From the NCBI RefSeq assembly GCF_023630705.1, contig NZ_JALQEM010000030.1:93360-157359 (forward strand): 64,000 nt of DNA, given 5' to 3'. Under the pieces are notes generated by a model. That model was not told the origin of the DNA and ran no database searches. It was given only the letters and a program-made list of their open reading frames with translations. Positions 17,886 to 27,377 of the stretch are shown piece after piece. Origin of the DNA: Caballeronia sp. GAFFF1 (lineage in GTDB: Bacteria; Pseudomonadota; Gammaproteobacteria; Burkholderiales; Burkholderiaceae). How positions within the stretch are numbered: the first letter of the stretch is position 1; the number at the start of each line of letters is the position of its first letter. A program made the translations under genes and the position numbers.

Positions 17886-20800
17886 GCTGCGCTCAATTGC
17901 TTCTGCACGAGTTGGTAGTACATGCCTTTTCTCGCGACAAGCTCATCATGCTTGCCCTGCTCCACGATGCCGCCCTCGTAGAGCACGAGGATCTTGTCGG
18001 CGCGCATGATCGTCGACAGGCGGTGCGCGATGATGACGGCCGTTCGCCCTTTCAAAATCTCCTGCATGTTGCCGAGGATATTGCTTTCGGATTGCGTATC
18101 TAGCGCGGAGGTCGCTTCGTCGAATACCAGCAGGCGCGGATCATGATAGAGCGCGCGTGCAATGCACAGACGTTGCATCTGACCGCCCGATAGCCCCACG
18201 CCGCGTTCGCCGACCACCTGCTCATAGCCGAGCGGCATCTTGCTGATGAAACCGTGCGCGTCGGCCATCTTCGCGACTTCCTCTATGCGCTTGCGATCCG
18301 GCGCTTCGTCGCCGCTTGCGATGTTGTCGGCGATGGTGCCGGAGAAGAGCAGGTTGCTTTGCATCACATAACCGATCTGCGCGCGATAGAAGCCTTTGTC
18401 GATCACATTGATGTCGTAGCCATCCACCGTCATCTTGCCTTCCGTCGGCGCATAGAAGCCGACGAGCAGCTTGGCGAGCGTCGTCTTTCCTGATCCGCTG
18501 CGCCCGACCACTGCAATCAGTTCGCCCGGCTTGATATCGAAGCTGATGTTTTCGAGCACGTAAGGCGCGTCCCCCTCGCCGTATCGGAAGTAGACCCCGT
18601 TAAACCGGATGTCGCCCTGAAGGTCGGGTAGCATCACGCGTTGCTGCATGTCCGCTGGCTTCTGCTCGGGCTCGATGTCGAGCACATCGCCGAGACGCTC
18701 CATGGCGACGCCGGCATCGTTGAGCAGGCTCCAGAGATTGATGAGGCCCATGAGCGGCGACAATACGCTTCCCATGAATGCGTTGAACGCGATGAGCTGG
18801 CCGATGGTCAACTCGCGTGCGAGCACCAGATTGGCGCCTGCCCATAGCACTGCAATGGTCGTGGCAGCATTCAACAATTGACTACAGAAGCCGACCGCAA
18901 TATTGAAGCGTTGAGATTTATATTGAATCTCGAGTGACTTGGCGTACTTCTTCTCCCACTTCAGGCGAACGGCCCGCTCGATGCCCATCCCCTTGACCGT
19001 CTCGGCGCCGCCCAGCGCTTCCATCAGATACGACCGCGCGTCCGTTCCCGACGAGAACGTCTCACGCGCGTTTTGCTTGATGCGAGGCGTGGCGAGTACG
19101 GTCAGCGCCATCAGAGGAACGATGAACGCAATCAGCAACAACGTCAGCTTGACGTTGTAGAGAAACATGATGGTGAAGTAGATGAAGATCATCAACAGGT
19201 TCAGCACTGTCGTGACCGTGGATTCAGTCAGAAAAGCGCGGATGGTGTGATTCTCCTGAAAACGCGCGAAGATGTCCCCGGTCTTGCGTTTGGCGAAGAA
19301 GCTGAATGGCAGTGAGAACGTATGCTTGAAGAATTGCGACATCATCGCGAAGTCCATGTTGCGCATCATGAAGTTCGCCAGATACGCGCGAATCGTGGAC
19401 ATGAGTTGCGAGAAGACGTTCGAGATGATGAGTCCGGCAATCAGCACATGGAGCAATCCGACGTTCTGGTGAACGATCACGCCGTCCAGAATGTTCTGGA
19501 TGATAAGTGGCGGGATGACGCCCAGAACCTGTATAACGAATGTGGCGAGAAAGAGATGCAGGAGGATGGTGCGGTACGGCTTCATATATCCGACGAAGCG
19601 TATCCACGGCGAACTGGAGACCGCCTTCTCCACCAGATCCTGCGCTGGTGAAAAGACCAGACAGGTACCGCTCCAGCCGCGTTCGAACTCGTCCACGGTC
19701 AGCTCTTTGAAGCCTATCGCCGGGTCCGCCACCCACACGTTCGCCTTCGAGATGCCGTAGACGATAATGTAGTGATAACCCTCCCAGTGCGCGATGAACG
19801 GCAATTCGAAGCCGCGCAACGATTCATAGGTGCACTGCACGCCGCGCGTGGTGAAGCCGAGCGCCTCGCCCGCGCGCGCGAGACTGTCGAGCGTCGCGCC
19901 TTGCGTCGTCACGTTAGCCAGTTCGCGCAGCTTTCCGAGCGTCATGCCGATGCCGTAATGCCGGCAGATCATTGCAAGACACGCGGCCCCGCAATCCATC
20001 TCCTCGGCTTGCTGCACCCATGCGAACCGTTTGATGACCCGTTCGCCGAGTTCGGGCTTGCTGTGCAAATCGAGCATCGCGGGTAGGCTACGGCGTTCGG
20101 CGAGTTTCTTTTGCCGCTGTAACTCGCGCTCGCTGAAGCGGATGCGTTCTTCGAGCACTTCACGCAGCTTGACGTTGCGCTCGATGATGAAGTGCACTGT
20201 CTTCTCAGGGATGACGAGCAGGCGCGTATCGGCGTTCGCAATGGCCGAGGCCATTTGCTCCTGACGCATCACGCACGCCTTCTCGCCGAAAATTTCGCCG
20301 GGGCCGAGCGTTGCCAGCACGTACTGATGCCCGCCTTCTTCACGCACGATGCGCACTTCGCCTTGACGCACGACATACAGGCGCCTGTCGTCGCGAGCAT
20401 CCTGCTTGAGAATCTCCTTGCCTTCACCGATCCGCTTGACGCCGACGCTCCTCACGCATTCTTCGAGTTCTGCCTTGTCGAGCTTGCCGCGCAGATCGAA
20501 CAGCTTGGCTACGAAACCGCCTGCTGAAGCAATGGCGACATAGCTGGTCGCGAACGCGAGCGCCGCGGGATTCTTCGCGATGACGGGTTCGATCGCGCGA
20601 CGAGGAATGAACAAAAGTTCGGTCTTGCCCGAAGACCGCACGGACGACTCATGCCGATAGTCCCGCAGCATCGCGATGTCGGCGAAAGTCTCGCGCTCCT
20701 TCTTCAGGCCCATGCTGATCTCTTTGCCATGCTCCTCGGTGAATATGCGCACGGAGCCGGCTCTTACGACATGGAGGCCATCAGCCACGTCGCCGGCATT

Positions 20801-20941
20801 GCACACGGTTTCGCCAAAGCCGTAGCGGCGCGACTCCGCGTGCTGAGCCAACTGCTCGATTTCATCGCGAGAAAGCGGTGACAAAATCTCCACTGTCGCA
20901 AGGAAACTGGCGAGCGAGTCGAGGTTTGATGGAGCGTCCAT
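17882..20941 (-). CDS. C39-peptidase ABC exporter with two cNMP-binding-like domains
   Basis: A protein of 1019 residues from ATG 20941; a TTG 12 bases upstream has no better ribosome site. Order of domains (numbered from the TTG, 4 more than from the ATG): two cyclic-nucleotide-binding-like domains at about 25-140 and 160-275; a C39 peptidase with the Cys in MDCGAACL (C321), His in EGYHYIIV (H394) and Asp in VADPAIG (D410); six membrane helices at about 455-740; and a nucleotide-binding domain with GRSGSGKTTL, LSGGQMQR and LLVFDEATSALD. It should cut double-glycine leaders and export the cores through the inner membrane. The cNMP-like N-terminus recalls the NHLM-type bacteriocin exporters and could gate transport by a ligand. 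Confidence 0.92.
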   Translation of the reverse strand: MDAPSNLDSLASFLATVEILSPLSRDEIEQLAQHAESRRYGFGETVCNAGDVADGLHVVRAGSVRIFTEEHGKEISMGLKKERETFADIAMLRDYRHESSVRSSGKTELLFIPRRAIEPVIAKNPAALAFATSYVAIASAGGFVAKLFDLRGKLDKAELEECVRSVGVKRIGEGKEILKQDARDDRRLYVVRQGEVRIVREEGGHQYVLATLGPGEIFGEKACVMRQEQMASAIANADTRLLVIPEKTVHFIIERNVKLREVLEERIRFSERELQRQKKLAERRSLPAMLDLHSKPELGERVIKRFAWVQQAEEMDCGAACLAMICRHYGIGMTLGKLRELANVTTQGATLDSLARAGEALGFTTRGVQCTYESLRGFELPFIAHWEGYHYIIVYGISKANVWVADPAIGFKELTVDEFERGWSGTCLVFSPAQDLVEKAVSSSPWIRFVGYMKPYRTILLHLFLATFVIQVLGVIPPLIIQNILDGVIVHQNVGLLHVLIAGLIISNVFSQLMSTIRAYLANFMMRNMDFAMMSQFFKHTFSLPFSFFAKRKTGDIFARFQENHTIRAFLTESTVTTVLNLLMIFIYFTIMFLYNVKLTLLLIAFIVPLMALTVLATPRIKQNARETFSSGTDARSYLMEALGGAETVKGMGIERAVRLKWEKKYAKSLEIQYKSQRFNIAVGFCSQLLNAATTIAVLWAGANLVLARELTIGQLIAFNAFMGSVLSPLMGLINLWSLLNDAGVAMERLGDVLDIEPEQKPADMQQRVMLPDLQGDIRFNGVYFRYGEGDAPYVLENISFDIKPGELIAVVGRSGSGKTTLAKLLVGFYAPTEGKMTVDGYDINVIDKGFYRAQIGYVMQSNLLFSGTIADNIASGDEAPDRKRIEEVAKMADAHGFISKMPLGYEQVVGERGVGLSGGQMQRLCIARALYHDPRLLVFDEATSALDTQSESNILGNMQEILKGRTAVIIAHRLSTIMRADKILVLYEGGIVEQGKHDELVARKGMYYQLVQKQLSAA

Positions 20942-20956
20942 GTCCGTGTGCAATTT

Positions 20957-21709
20957 TCAGCGCGCCTGAATCACATGTTCCTGCGCTCTTGCAAAGAGCC
21001 ATTCTTCCCGCAATAGCCGACGGATTTCCGCCGTCGTCTCCTCGTCCAGCTGTGCCGGATACTTTGACGTCACCGCAAAGATCTCGTATGAGGCGCCGTC
21101 TGCGGAGACGAACGGACCGAGCAGGTCGCCCGGTTCGGCATTGAACACCTTGGCCTCGATATCCGCCCGCAACTGCCCGCGCATCACGCGGCCGATGAGT
21201 CCGCCTCCGTCACGCGTATCAGCGAGGGAATGTTCGCGCGCCATGTCCGCGAAGCTGTCGGGATCGTCGTTGAGATAAGACATCATCTCCTTCGCGCTTC
21301 CTTCGGAATCCAGAACGATATGACGCACCTCGATGCCGTCGAATCGCGGCGAATTGAGTTGAAAATACTCTTCGATTGCGCGTTGCGTGCCCACCTGTTC
21401 CAGCATTTTCTCCTGGTAGAGCGTGTCGGTGATATAGGCCTCGAATTCGTCGAGGCTCACATTGAGCGCGTCAAGATAGTTGTTCATGTCCGCTGCGCGG
21501 TGCAATCCGCGGATGCGCCGGAACTGATCGGCACGGGTCTGTATCTCGTCCGCCGTGAGCGTGACGCCTGCCTTCTTCGCCGCGCGCACCGTGAGCTTGT
21601 CGCGAACCAGTTGCTCGACGAGTCCGTCGAACTGTCCGTTGAGTTTCAGGAGCCTGAGAAATTCGTCGACATCGACCACTTCATCGTCGATTCGCACAAT
21701 CGCCGTCAT
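20957..21709 (-). CDS. Parvulin-type peptidyl-prolyl isomerase without signal peptide
   Basis: A protein of 250 residues. The N-terminal half is a SurA/PpiC-like helical chaperone module. The second half has the rotamase core (EVRHIVLDSEGSAKEM, FADMAREHSLADTRDGGGLIGRVMRGQ). It begins MTAIVRIDDE with no signal peptide, so it acts in the cytosol, unlike most parvulin foldases of Gram-negatives. It lies 17 bases after the HlyD gene and 15 before the exporter. I infer that it keeps the precursor peptides export-competent or hands them to the exporter. A GGAGAA site precedes its ATG. Confidence 0.85.
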   Translation of the reverse strand: MTAIVRIDDEVVDVDEFLRLLKLNGQFDGLVEQLVRDKLTVRAAKKAGVTLTADEIQTRADQFRRIRGLHRAADMNNYLDALNVSLDEFEAYITDTLYQEKMLEQVGTQRAIEEYFQLNSPRFDGIEVRHIVLDSEGSAKEMMSYLNDDPDSFADMAREHSLADTRDGGGLIGRVMRGQLRADIEAKVFNAEPGDLLGPFVSADGASYEIFAVTSKYPAQLDEETTAEIRRLLREEWLFARAQEHVIQAR

Positions 21710-21726
21710 GTCGTTCTCCGTTCGGT

Positions 21727-23100
21727 TTAGCCTGCCACGCTTCGGAAGGGATCGAGGCCAAGGTCGATCAGTCGGCGCTCGCGCACCACGATTTCCGCGG
21801 AAGCCGTCATGCCATAGCGAAGCGGATATCGCGTATCAGCAATCTGGTAGTAGTCGCGGTCCAGCGTCACTCGCCCTTCATAGACCGGTTGCTTGGCGAC
21901 TGCGCCCGGCTTTGTCGCTGGCGAGATGAAGGCGAGCGTGCCGTCGATCACGCCGTATCGTTGATAAGGAAACGCATTGAACTTGAGTTTCACGCGCTGT
22001 CCTTCGCGCAGAAACGCGCGATCATGCTCGGCGATCTCTATCTTCAGGACCGGCCGCGCATTTGCCGGCGCGATGCCGCCGAGCGGCGTATTCGCCTGAA
22101 TCTTGTCGCCCGGCTGAGTCGAGGTCACGTCCGTGACTACACCCGACACAGGCGCCAGAATCAGCAGGAAGTTATCTTTGTCGATGTTCTCGAAGCGGAT
22201 GCGCGCGGCGGCGTCCGCGACGAGACGTGCGGTCTGCAATTGCAAACGCAGCTTGTCTTCTGTGCTCGTCACCTCGCGCATGGCCGACTCGTATTGCAGC
22301 CTGAGGCTGGTTGCTTCCTGACCGCTCGTTTCGAGTTGCGCCTTCGCTTGCTTGAATTCATGGCTCAAGCGAAAGTCGAGTTCAGCGAGCTTCGCCTGTT
22401 CGACGCGATAGGCGCCATCCGCTTCGAGATAGATGTTGCGTTTCGCTTCCACTTGCGATTCCGACACGCCGCCGCCGCCCGGCAAAGCGAAGAGTCGCGC
22501 GAAGCGATCCAGTTCGCTTTTTGCGGCATCGCGCGCGCGCCGCGCATTCTCCAGCACGCTGCGCTGCTCCTGAAGCTGCGCCTTCTGCCCTTCGGCGAGC
22601 TTGCTCGTGCCTTCGCTCACTCGCTGCTGATGCTGATGTTCCTCGACTTCCATCTGGTCCTTGAGCGCGGCGATTCTTCGTTCCATCAACAACTTCTTCT
22701 CGGGAAACTGCTTCCATTCGCGCTCGGCGTCGTCGAGCTTGAGTTGCGCTTCCAGTGCGTTCGTCGCGGCTTCTATCGCACCGCGTGCGTTCAGGCGCGC
22801 CACGACGTCGTCTTTGCGCACCGGTTGCCCCTCCGCTATATAGAGGTCGGCCAGTTCCCCGTCGATAGGCGCGTAGAAGCGCCTAACCTCGGACTCGGGC
22901 GCAAGCGTGCCTTGCGCGGTGACGAGGACGTCCGCGTGACCGATGAAGGACCACGCGAGCGCCGCAACGACGAGCGCGACCATGGCAAGCACCACGGCTT
23001 GCGTGAGCTTGAGCGGCTCCGCGGTGAGAATCGCGACGCCTTCGGCGCCGTGATCGCCGAGTGCCTCTGAGAATGGCCTAAGGGGTGCGTTGCGCTTCAC
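21727..23100 (-). CDS. HlyD-family periplasmic adaptor of a type I exporter
   Basis: A protein of 457 residues from GTG 23100, chosen because GGAGG lies 8 bases upstream; the frame can be read back to a TTG at 23115. One membrane helix sits near residue 35-60. A long coiled coil (about 110-290) is flanked by lipoyl and beta-barrel segments (ILAPVSGVVTDV, GQRVKLKFNAFPY). Such adaptors join the ABC exporter to a TolC channel across the periplasm. It overlaps the 3' end of the FHA gene, which implies coupled translation. It is one of a continuous run of minus-strand exporter genes. Confidence 0.88.
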   Translation of the reverse strand: MKRNAPLRPFSEALGDHGAEGVAILTAEPLKLTQAVVLAMVALVVAALAWSFIGHADVLVTAQGTLAPESEVRRFYAPIDGELADLYIAEGQPVRKDDVVARLNARGAIEAATNALEAQLKLDDAEREWKQFPEKKLLMERRIAALKDQMEVEEHQHQQRVSEGTSKLAEGQKAQLQEQRSVLENARRARDAAKSELDRFARLFALPGGGGVSESQVEAKRNIYLEADGAYRVEQAKLAELDFRLSHEFKQAKAQLETSGQEATSLRLQYESAMREVTSTEDKLRLQLQTARLVADAAARIRFENIDKDNFLLILAPVSGVVTDVTSTQPGDKIQANTPLGGIAPANARPVLKIEIAEHDRAFLREGQRVKLKFNAFPYQRYGVIDGTLAFISPATKPGAVAKQPVYEGRVTLDRDYYQIADTRYPLRYGMTASAEIVVRERRLIDLGLDPFRSVAG

Positions 23101-25591
23101 CGCTCGTTCCTCCAATCAGATTTAGTTTTGTTTGCAGCAGCGACGGATCCAGCACCATGCGAAGCTCTTGCAGAGAGCGCCGTTGCAGAGCCGCTTCGTC
23201 ATCTATCTCTTTGCTCAGCGCATTCCATCTGCCTTGATCCGCCGCGCCATTTTGCGACGCTTGCCTGAGCATGCGCATGCCACGAACCGAAGCGTCCCGC
23301 GCGTCCGACAAGCGCTTGGCCTGCGTTCGAAAGCCATCCGACACGTCCGACTCCAGCCGTTGCGACCCGCCTATTCCTCCGTTCGTCCGGTACTGCTCCC
23401 AAAGCGTCTGCGCCTGAGTCATCAACGCTTGCCCTCGCGCGGCTGCTTTGCCGTTGAGCGCCGCAATGTCGGGCGCGACAGCCTTAACGAAAAAGCCGTC
23501 GCTCTGTGGGTCGAGCGATTCATAGAACGAAAGCAGTGCGTCTTCATAGCGTCCCGAGCCGCGTGTCTTTTGCAACTCGTCAAACTGGGCGGCCACGGCC
23601 TTCTTGTGCGCCAGTTCGCCCTGCAAGGTCGGAGTCCAATTGCCCTGCGGAATCTTGGTCAGTAGGTAAATTGCCTGAGCGCTGCGACCATTGCGCCAGG
23701 CATCGGATACAGCCGCGTATTGCGCCAACACAGCGGCAGGCGGCAACTGGTGCGCGCTCAGTTCCGCCCACTTGTCCTTGAAAGGCGGCGTCGAGAATGT
23801 CGTCGTTCCGATCCAGTCGGCGAGCGGTGCGAGGCTCTTTGCGGTCATCGCGTGCTTGAGGCTCGCGTAGGCATTCGCATCGGCGCGCAGGCGTTCGAGA
23901 CCGCCCAGACGCGGATACCGGTCTGCATAGTCTTTCAACGCGGCATCAATCGCATCGAGGTCGTCCGTAGCGAGGCTCTTCACGACACTCGCATTTAATC
24001 GATCGATGGCCGCGAGATAGACCGAATCATCGCTTTGCAGCTTGCGCAGATGGCTGAGCGCGAGCGCGTAAGGATCGCGGAACTCGGGCACGTAGCCCGC
24101 GATGCGGTCCAGATCGCGCTGATGACTTCCCGCGTCCGCTTCCCAAGGCTTCAGGATGTCCACAATGCGCGGTTCGTCTGCGTATATTCGAAGGGGCGCG
24201 TCAGGGCCGCCACGGCTCATGACGAAACGTTCGAGCTTGCCGATCCAGCGCAATTCATCGAGCATGGAACGGACCTCCGTGTTGTGCTCGCTCAACGCTT
24301 CCATCTGCGCGATGACGCTCTCGGCCTGCGCATAATCGCCTTTGCGCAACGCGGCGAGCCAACGCGGCACGCCGGCCTTCAGTACGGCCTCCGTATTCAT
24401 CGAAGTGAACGGCGCGTCGTGCGGATGCATGCGGAGATAGTCGTTGCTCAACACCGCAGCTTGCGCATAGTCGCCGCTTGCCATGAGCGACTTCGCGCGG
24501 CGCTCTACTGATCCGGCATGAAAAATTGCGAAGCCTCCGGCGACGAGCGCCAGCAACACACAGACAGTGACGACGCGTGCGCGCAGCGTGGCGCGCTGAT
24601 CCTCGCCCATGAACGCCCGTTGCAACTCGCGAATGAAGAGAGCCCACTTGCCGCGTTTGGGTTTGGCCTCGCCGCGTTGTTCCTTCTGAGCGGAGTCGGC
24701 GTGAGCGTCGGCGTTGATCTCATCATCACCCGGCTCGACATGATCCACGCAGAAGATGTCGAGAAACGAATGCGCAGAGCCGACGAACGTCGTTTTGTCG
24801 CTGTCGCGCTCGTCGTGCGCGTCAGGCTGCGTTGCGACCGCCATTTCAGTCAACGTGGACTCGCTTTCTTCGCCGTGCAAACTCACTCGATAGACGAAAT
24901 GCGTGCCGCCGAACGCCACCGAGTCGCCGTCCTTGAGTGCGATAGCCGAGTCGCCTATGCGTTGACCGTTGACGAAAGTGCCGTTCGTGCTGCCGAGATC
25001 TTCGACGAACGGCGCGCCGCCCCGTATGAACACATGCGCGTGACGGCGCGACACGTAATTGACCTGATGCGGGTAACGCGGCCGATAACGCGCGAAGACG
25101 TCGTCGGTCTTGCTGACGAGAAAAGGAAACTGCGTGAGCTCGATCGGTTCGAGACCGAGTTCTTCGCGCACTGGCACGAGCGTGAGCGCGACCTGCTTTG
25201 CCGCAGTAATTCGACGCCTGCGGGGCACGCATTGCACGCGATACGCGAGCCGGCTACCGAATGCGATCTCGTCACCGTTTCTGACGCGAGCGGGAACATC
25301 ACGCACGGGCGTGCCATTCAACGTCGTCCCGTTCTTGCTCCCGAGGTCCGCGATATAGACGCAGCCGTTTTCGATGAATATGCGCGCATGACGACGCGAC
25401 AGTTGCGCGACGGCTTCGGGCGGGCTCTCGTCGAACGGCGCTTCGCCGCGGCCGATTGCGAACAGGTCGTCCTCGATGCGAATCTCGCTCAACGCATGCG
25501 CCGGAGTGCCGCGCGACGCCGGCTTAAGGACGACATCGAATGCTTCGTCCACGCGCGGCTGCGGTTCGGCTATCGGTTCGCCTGGAGCCAT
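23078..25591 (-). CDS. Membrane protein with two FHA domains
   Basis: A protein of 837 residues. Two forkhead-associated domains read phosphothreonine: the first at about 43-118 (LSRRHARI, GSKNGTTLNG) and the second at about 155-236 (SRRHAHVF, GSTNGTFVNG). An acidic linker is followed by a single membrane helix at about 340-358 and a large C-terminal region of about 470 residues, mostly helical and TPR-like, which would lie in the periplasm. It probably senses a phosphorylated partner and couples it to the exporter envelope assembly. The PP2C gene of the locus is a natural antagonist. Its C-terminal family is not recognised. Confidence 0.85.
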   Translation of the reverse strand: MAPGEPIAEPQPRVDEAFDVVLKPASRGTPAHALSEIRIEDDLFAIGRGEAPFDESPPEAVAQLSRRHARIFIENGCVYIADLGSKNGTTLNGTPVRDVPARVRNGDEIAFGSRLAYRVQCVPRRRRITAAKQVALTLVPVREELGLEPIELTQFPFLVSKTDDVFARYRPRYPHQVNYVSRRHAHVFIRGGAPFVEDLGSTNGTFVNGQRIGDSAIALKDGDSVAFGGTHFVYRVSLHGEESESTLTEMAVATQPDAHDERDSDKTTFVGSAHSFLDIFCVDHVEPGDDEINADAHADSAQKEQRGEAKPKRGKWALFIRELQRAFMGEDQRATLRARVVTVCVLLALVAGGFAIFHAGSVERRAKSLMASGDYAQAAVLSNDYLRMHPHDAPFTSMNTEAVLKAGVPRWLAALRKGDYAQAESVIAQMEALSEHNTEVRSMLDELRWIGKLERFVMSRGGPDAPLRIYADEPRIVDILKPWEADAGSHQRDLDRIAGYVPEFRDPYALALSHLRKLQSDDSVYLAAIDRLNASVVKSLATDDLDAIDAALKDYADRYPRLGGLERLRADANAYASLKHAMTAKSLAPLADWIGTTTFSTPPFKDKWAELSAHQLPPAAVLAQYAAVSDAWRNGRSAQAIYLLTKIPQGNWTPTLQGELAHKKAVAAQFDELQKTRGSGRYEDALLSFYESLDPQSDGFFVKAVAPDIAALNGKAAARGQALMTQAQTLWEQYRTNGGIGGSQRLESDVSDGFRTQAKRLSDARDASVRGMRMLRQASQNGAADQGRWNALSKEIDDEAALQRRSLQELRMVLDPSLLQTKLNLIGGTSGEAQRTP

Positions 25592-25614
25592 GTCAGTTCA
25601 CAGGATGCGTCGGA

Positions 25615-25631
25615 CCGCTCGAAAAGAGCGG
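25615..25631 (-). other. Small hairpin before the FHA gene
   Basis: CCGCTC (25615-25620) and GAGCGG (25626-25631) form a 6-bp stem in the 147-base gap between the tolC-like gene and the FHA gene. I see no sigma-54 element and no clear terminator T-run in that gap, so read-through from the tolC-like gene is plausible. Confidence 0.3.
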
Positions 25632-25738
25632 CTGTTGGAAGTGTAAGACACGCATTCGCTTAGTCAATTGGGCGTTAAGATGAGCGAACGCCATCGTGTG
25701 GACGTCGCGCATTCCGGTACGATCGTTAGCCATGCGAT

Positions 25739-27172
25739 TCACTCATTCTTTCCAACGGCGGCGCTCTGTACGTCGACCGCCGGCCATCCGCCGCCGAGCG
25801 CCTTGTAGAGCGTGACCGTGTCCGACAAGATCTGCTGATGGTTCGCGAGCAACGCGAGTTGTGCCGCGAGCAGCGTGCGTTCGGTCTCGAACACTTCGAG
25901 TTGTGAAATCACGCCTTCTTTGAGTTGCGCATCGATCTGCGCGGCGACGATCGTCAGATGCGCGACTTCCTGCTGCAATTCTTCTCGCTGCTTCGTATGC
26001 GAATCCAGATTGACGAGCGCATTTTCCACTTCCTCGAACGCGTTGATCACCGTGCTTCGATACTGCTGTTCCGCGACCGTGCTTTGCGCTTCGGTGGTCT
26101 TGACGTGCGCGCGCACGCTCGGGTCGAGAATCGGAATATTGATGCTGGGTAGGAAGCTGAACGTGAAGGACTTCAATAAGTCCGTCAACGCAAAGCTCGC
26201 GGTGCCGCCACGGCCCGTGAGGCTGATCGTGGGTAACTGAGCGAGCTTCGCTTGTCCGACGAGATCGTAAGACTCGAGGACGCGATACTCAGCGGCAATC
26301 AGATCAGGCCGTCGCGCAAGCAACTGCGACGGCAGTCCGGAAGGCACAGGCGGAATCTGCACGCGCTTCTGCAATTGGCCGTCGGGCACTTTGAATTCGC
26401 CAGCCGGCACGCCGGTCAACGTAGCCAGGGCATTGTCCGCAAGGTCACGGGCGCGGCGCAGTTCGAGCAGATCACGCATAAGACGATTCAATTCGGCGCG
26501 TTGATTCAGCACCTGCGTATGCGGCACCAGGCCATTCTTTTCCATGCCCTCGAATATCGTCAGTATTTTCTGGTTCGTCGCAATGGTCAGCGTCTGCTGC
26601 TGAATCTGGTCATCGAACTGAAGGATCTGGAAGTACGTCGTCGATACGTTCGCGACGAGTTCGAGATAGCCGGCACGCCAGTCCGCCTCGCTCGCGCGAT
26701 ACTCGGCTTTTTGCGCCTGCACGCCTTTTTCCACGGCGCCCCAGATGTCGATGTCCCAGTTCACCTGCGTGCCGAGGTTGTATTGCTTGGTGAACGGCTG
26801 GCCCGTGGTCTTCTCGAAACTGGCGCCCGCGCCCACATCCATCGAAGGCAGCGCGCCCGCGCGCGCCTCGCCGATTTGCGCACCGGCTACCTGAATCCGC
26901 GCTGCAAGCACCTTGATATCGAAGTTTCCGTTGATCGCCTTGTCGATCAGTCCGTCGAGATACGGATCTTGAAACTGCCTCCACCAATCGGGGCGGATAG
27001 TCTCAGCGGGAGCAGCCTTGGGGACGCTCATCGTAGTGAACGCCGTCTTCTCCGGCGTATCGGGCCGCTTATAGACCGGCACATTGACATCGATGCAGCC
27101 GGCGAGCAGCAAGGCGGCACAGAGGATCGAGCATGCGGTCATGAGGCGCGACGAGGGGAATAAAGCTGGCAC
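25739..27172 (-). CDS. TolC/NodT-type outer-membrane efflux lipoprotein
   Basis: A protein of 477 residues from GTG 27172, with GGAG 6 bases upstream. It has a lipoprotein signal with the lipobox LAGC (C26). Two OEP repeats follow, with the usual markers (WWRQFQDPYLDGLI near the start, ARRPDLIAAEYRVL at the start of the second repeat and NAFEEVENAL later). It forms the trimeric outer-membrane channel. Its position upstream of the FHA, HlyD and ABC genes makes it the exit duct of this exporter. NodT-type channels more often serve RND pumps, so its use here is slightly unusual. Confidence 0.9.
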   Translation of the reverse strand: MPALFPSSRLMTACSILCAALLLAGCIDVNVPVYKRPDTPEKTAFTTMSVPKAAPAETIRPDWWRQFQDPYLDGLIDKAINGNFDIKVLAARIQVAGAQIGEARAGALPSMDVGAGASFEKTTGQPFTKQYNLGTQVNWDIDIWGAVEKGVQAQKAEYRASEADWRAGYLELVANVSTTYFQILQFDDQIQQQTLTIATNQKILTIFEGMEKNGLVPHTQVLNQRAELNRLMRDLLELRRARDLADNALATLTGVPAGEFKVPDGQLQKRVQIPPVPSGLPSQLLARRPDLIAAEYRVLESYDLVGQAKLAQLPTISLTGRGGTASFALTDLLKSFTFSFLPSINIPILDPSVRAHVKTTEAQSTVAEQQYRSTVINAFEEVENALVNLDSHTKQREELQQEVAHLTIVAAQIDAQLKEGVISQLEVFETERTLLAAQLALLANHQQILSDTVTLYKALGGGWPAVDVQSAAVGKNE

Positions 27173-27234
27173 GATCTGCTCCGACGATCACGCTAGTACG
27201 AGGATTGCGCGTCACTCCATCACCGCGCTCGGGT

Positions 27235-27273
27235 GCGGATCGCTCGCCGTCTCGGGAACGACGAGCGATCCGC
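27235..27273 (-). terminator. Strong hairpin between the precursor genes and tolC-like gene
   Basis: GCGGATCGCTCG (27235-27246) and CGAGCGATCCGC (27262-27273) form a perfect 12-bp stem with a 15-base loop and no T-run. A second stem follows the peptide genes even more closely (GCGGAGC 27301-27307, GCTCCGC 27315-27321). Such structures after bacteriocin precursor genes often attenuate read-through or protect the precursor mRNA. That would make precursors more abundant than the exporter, which is inference. Confidence 0.5.
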
Positions 27274-27377
27274 GCCGCCTTGCGACAGGCGGTTGATGCA
27301 GCGGAGCTCCCCGTGCTCCGCCTCTGCTGCCAACAACATGAAACACCTACGCCGCCGTTATCCGGCGTGTTCCTGCT

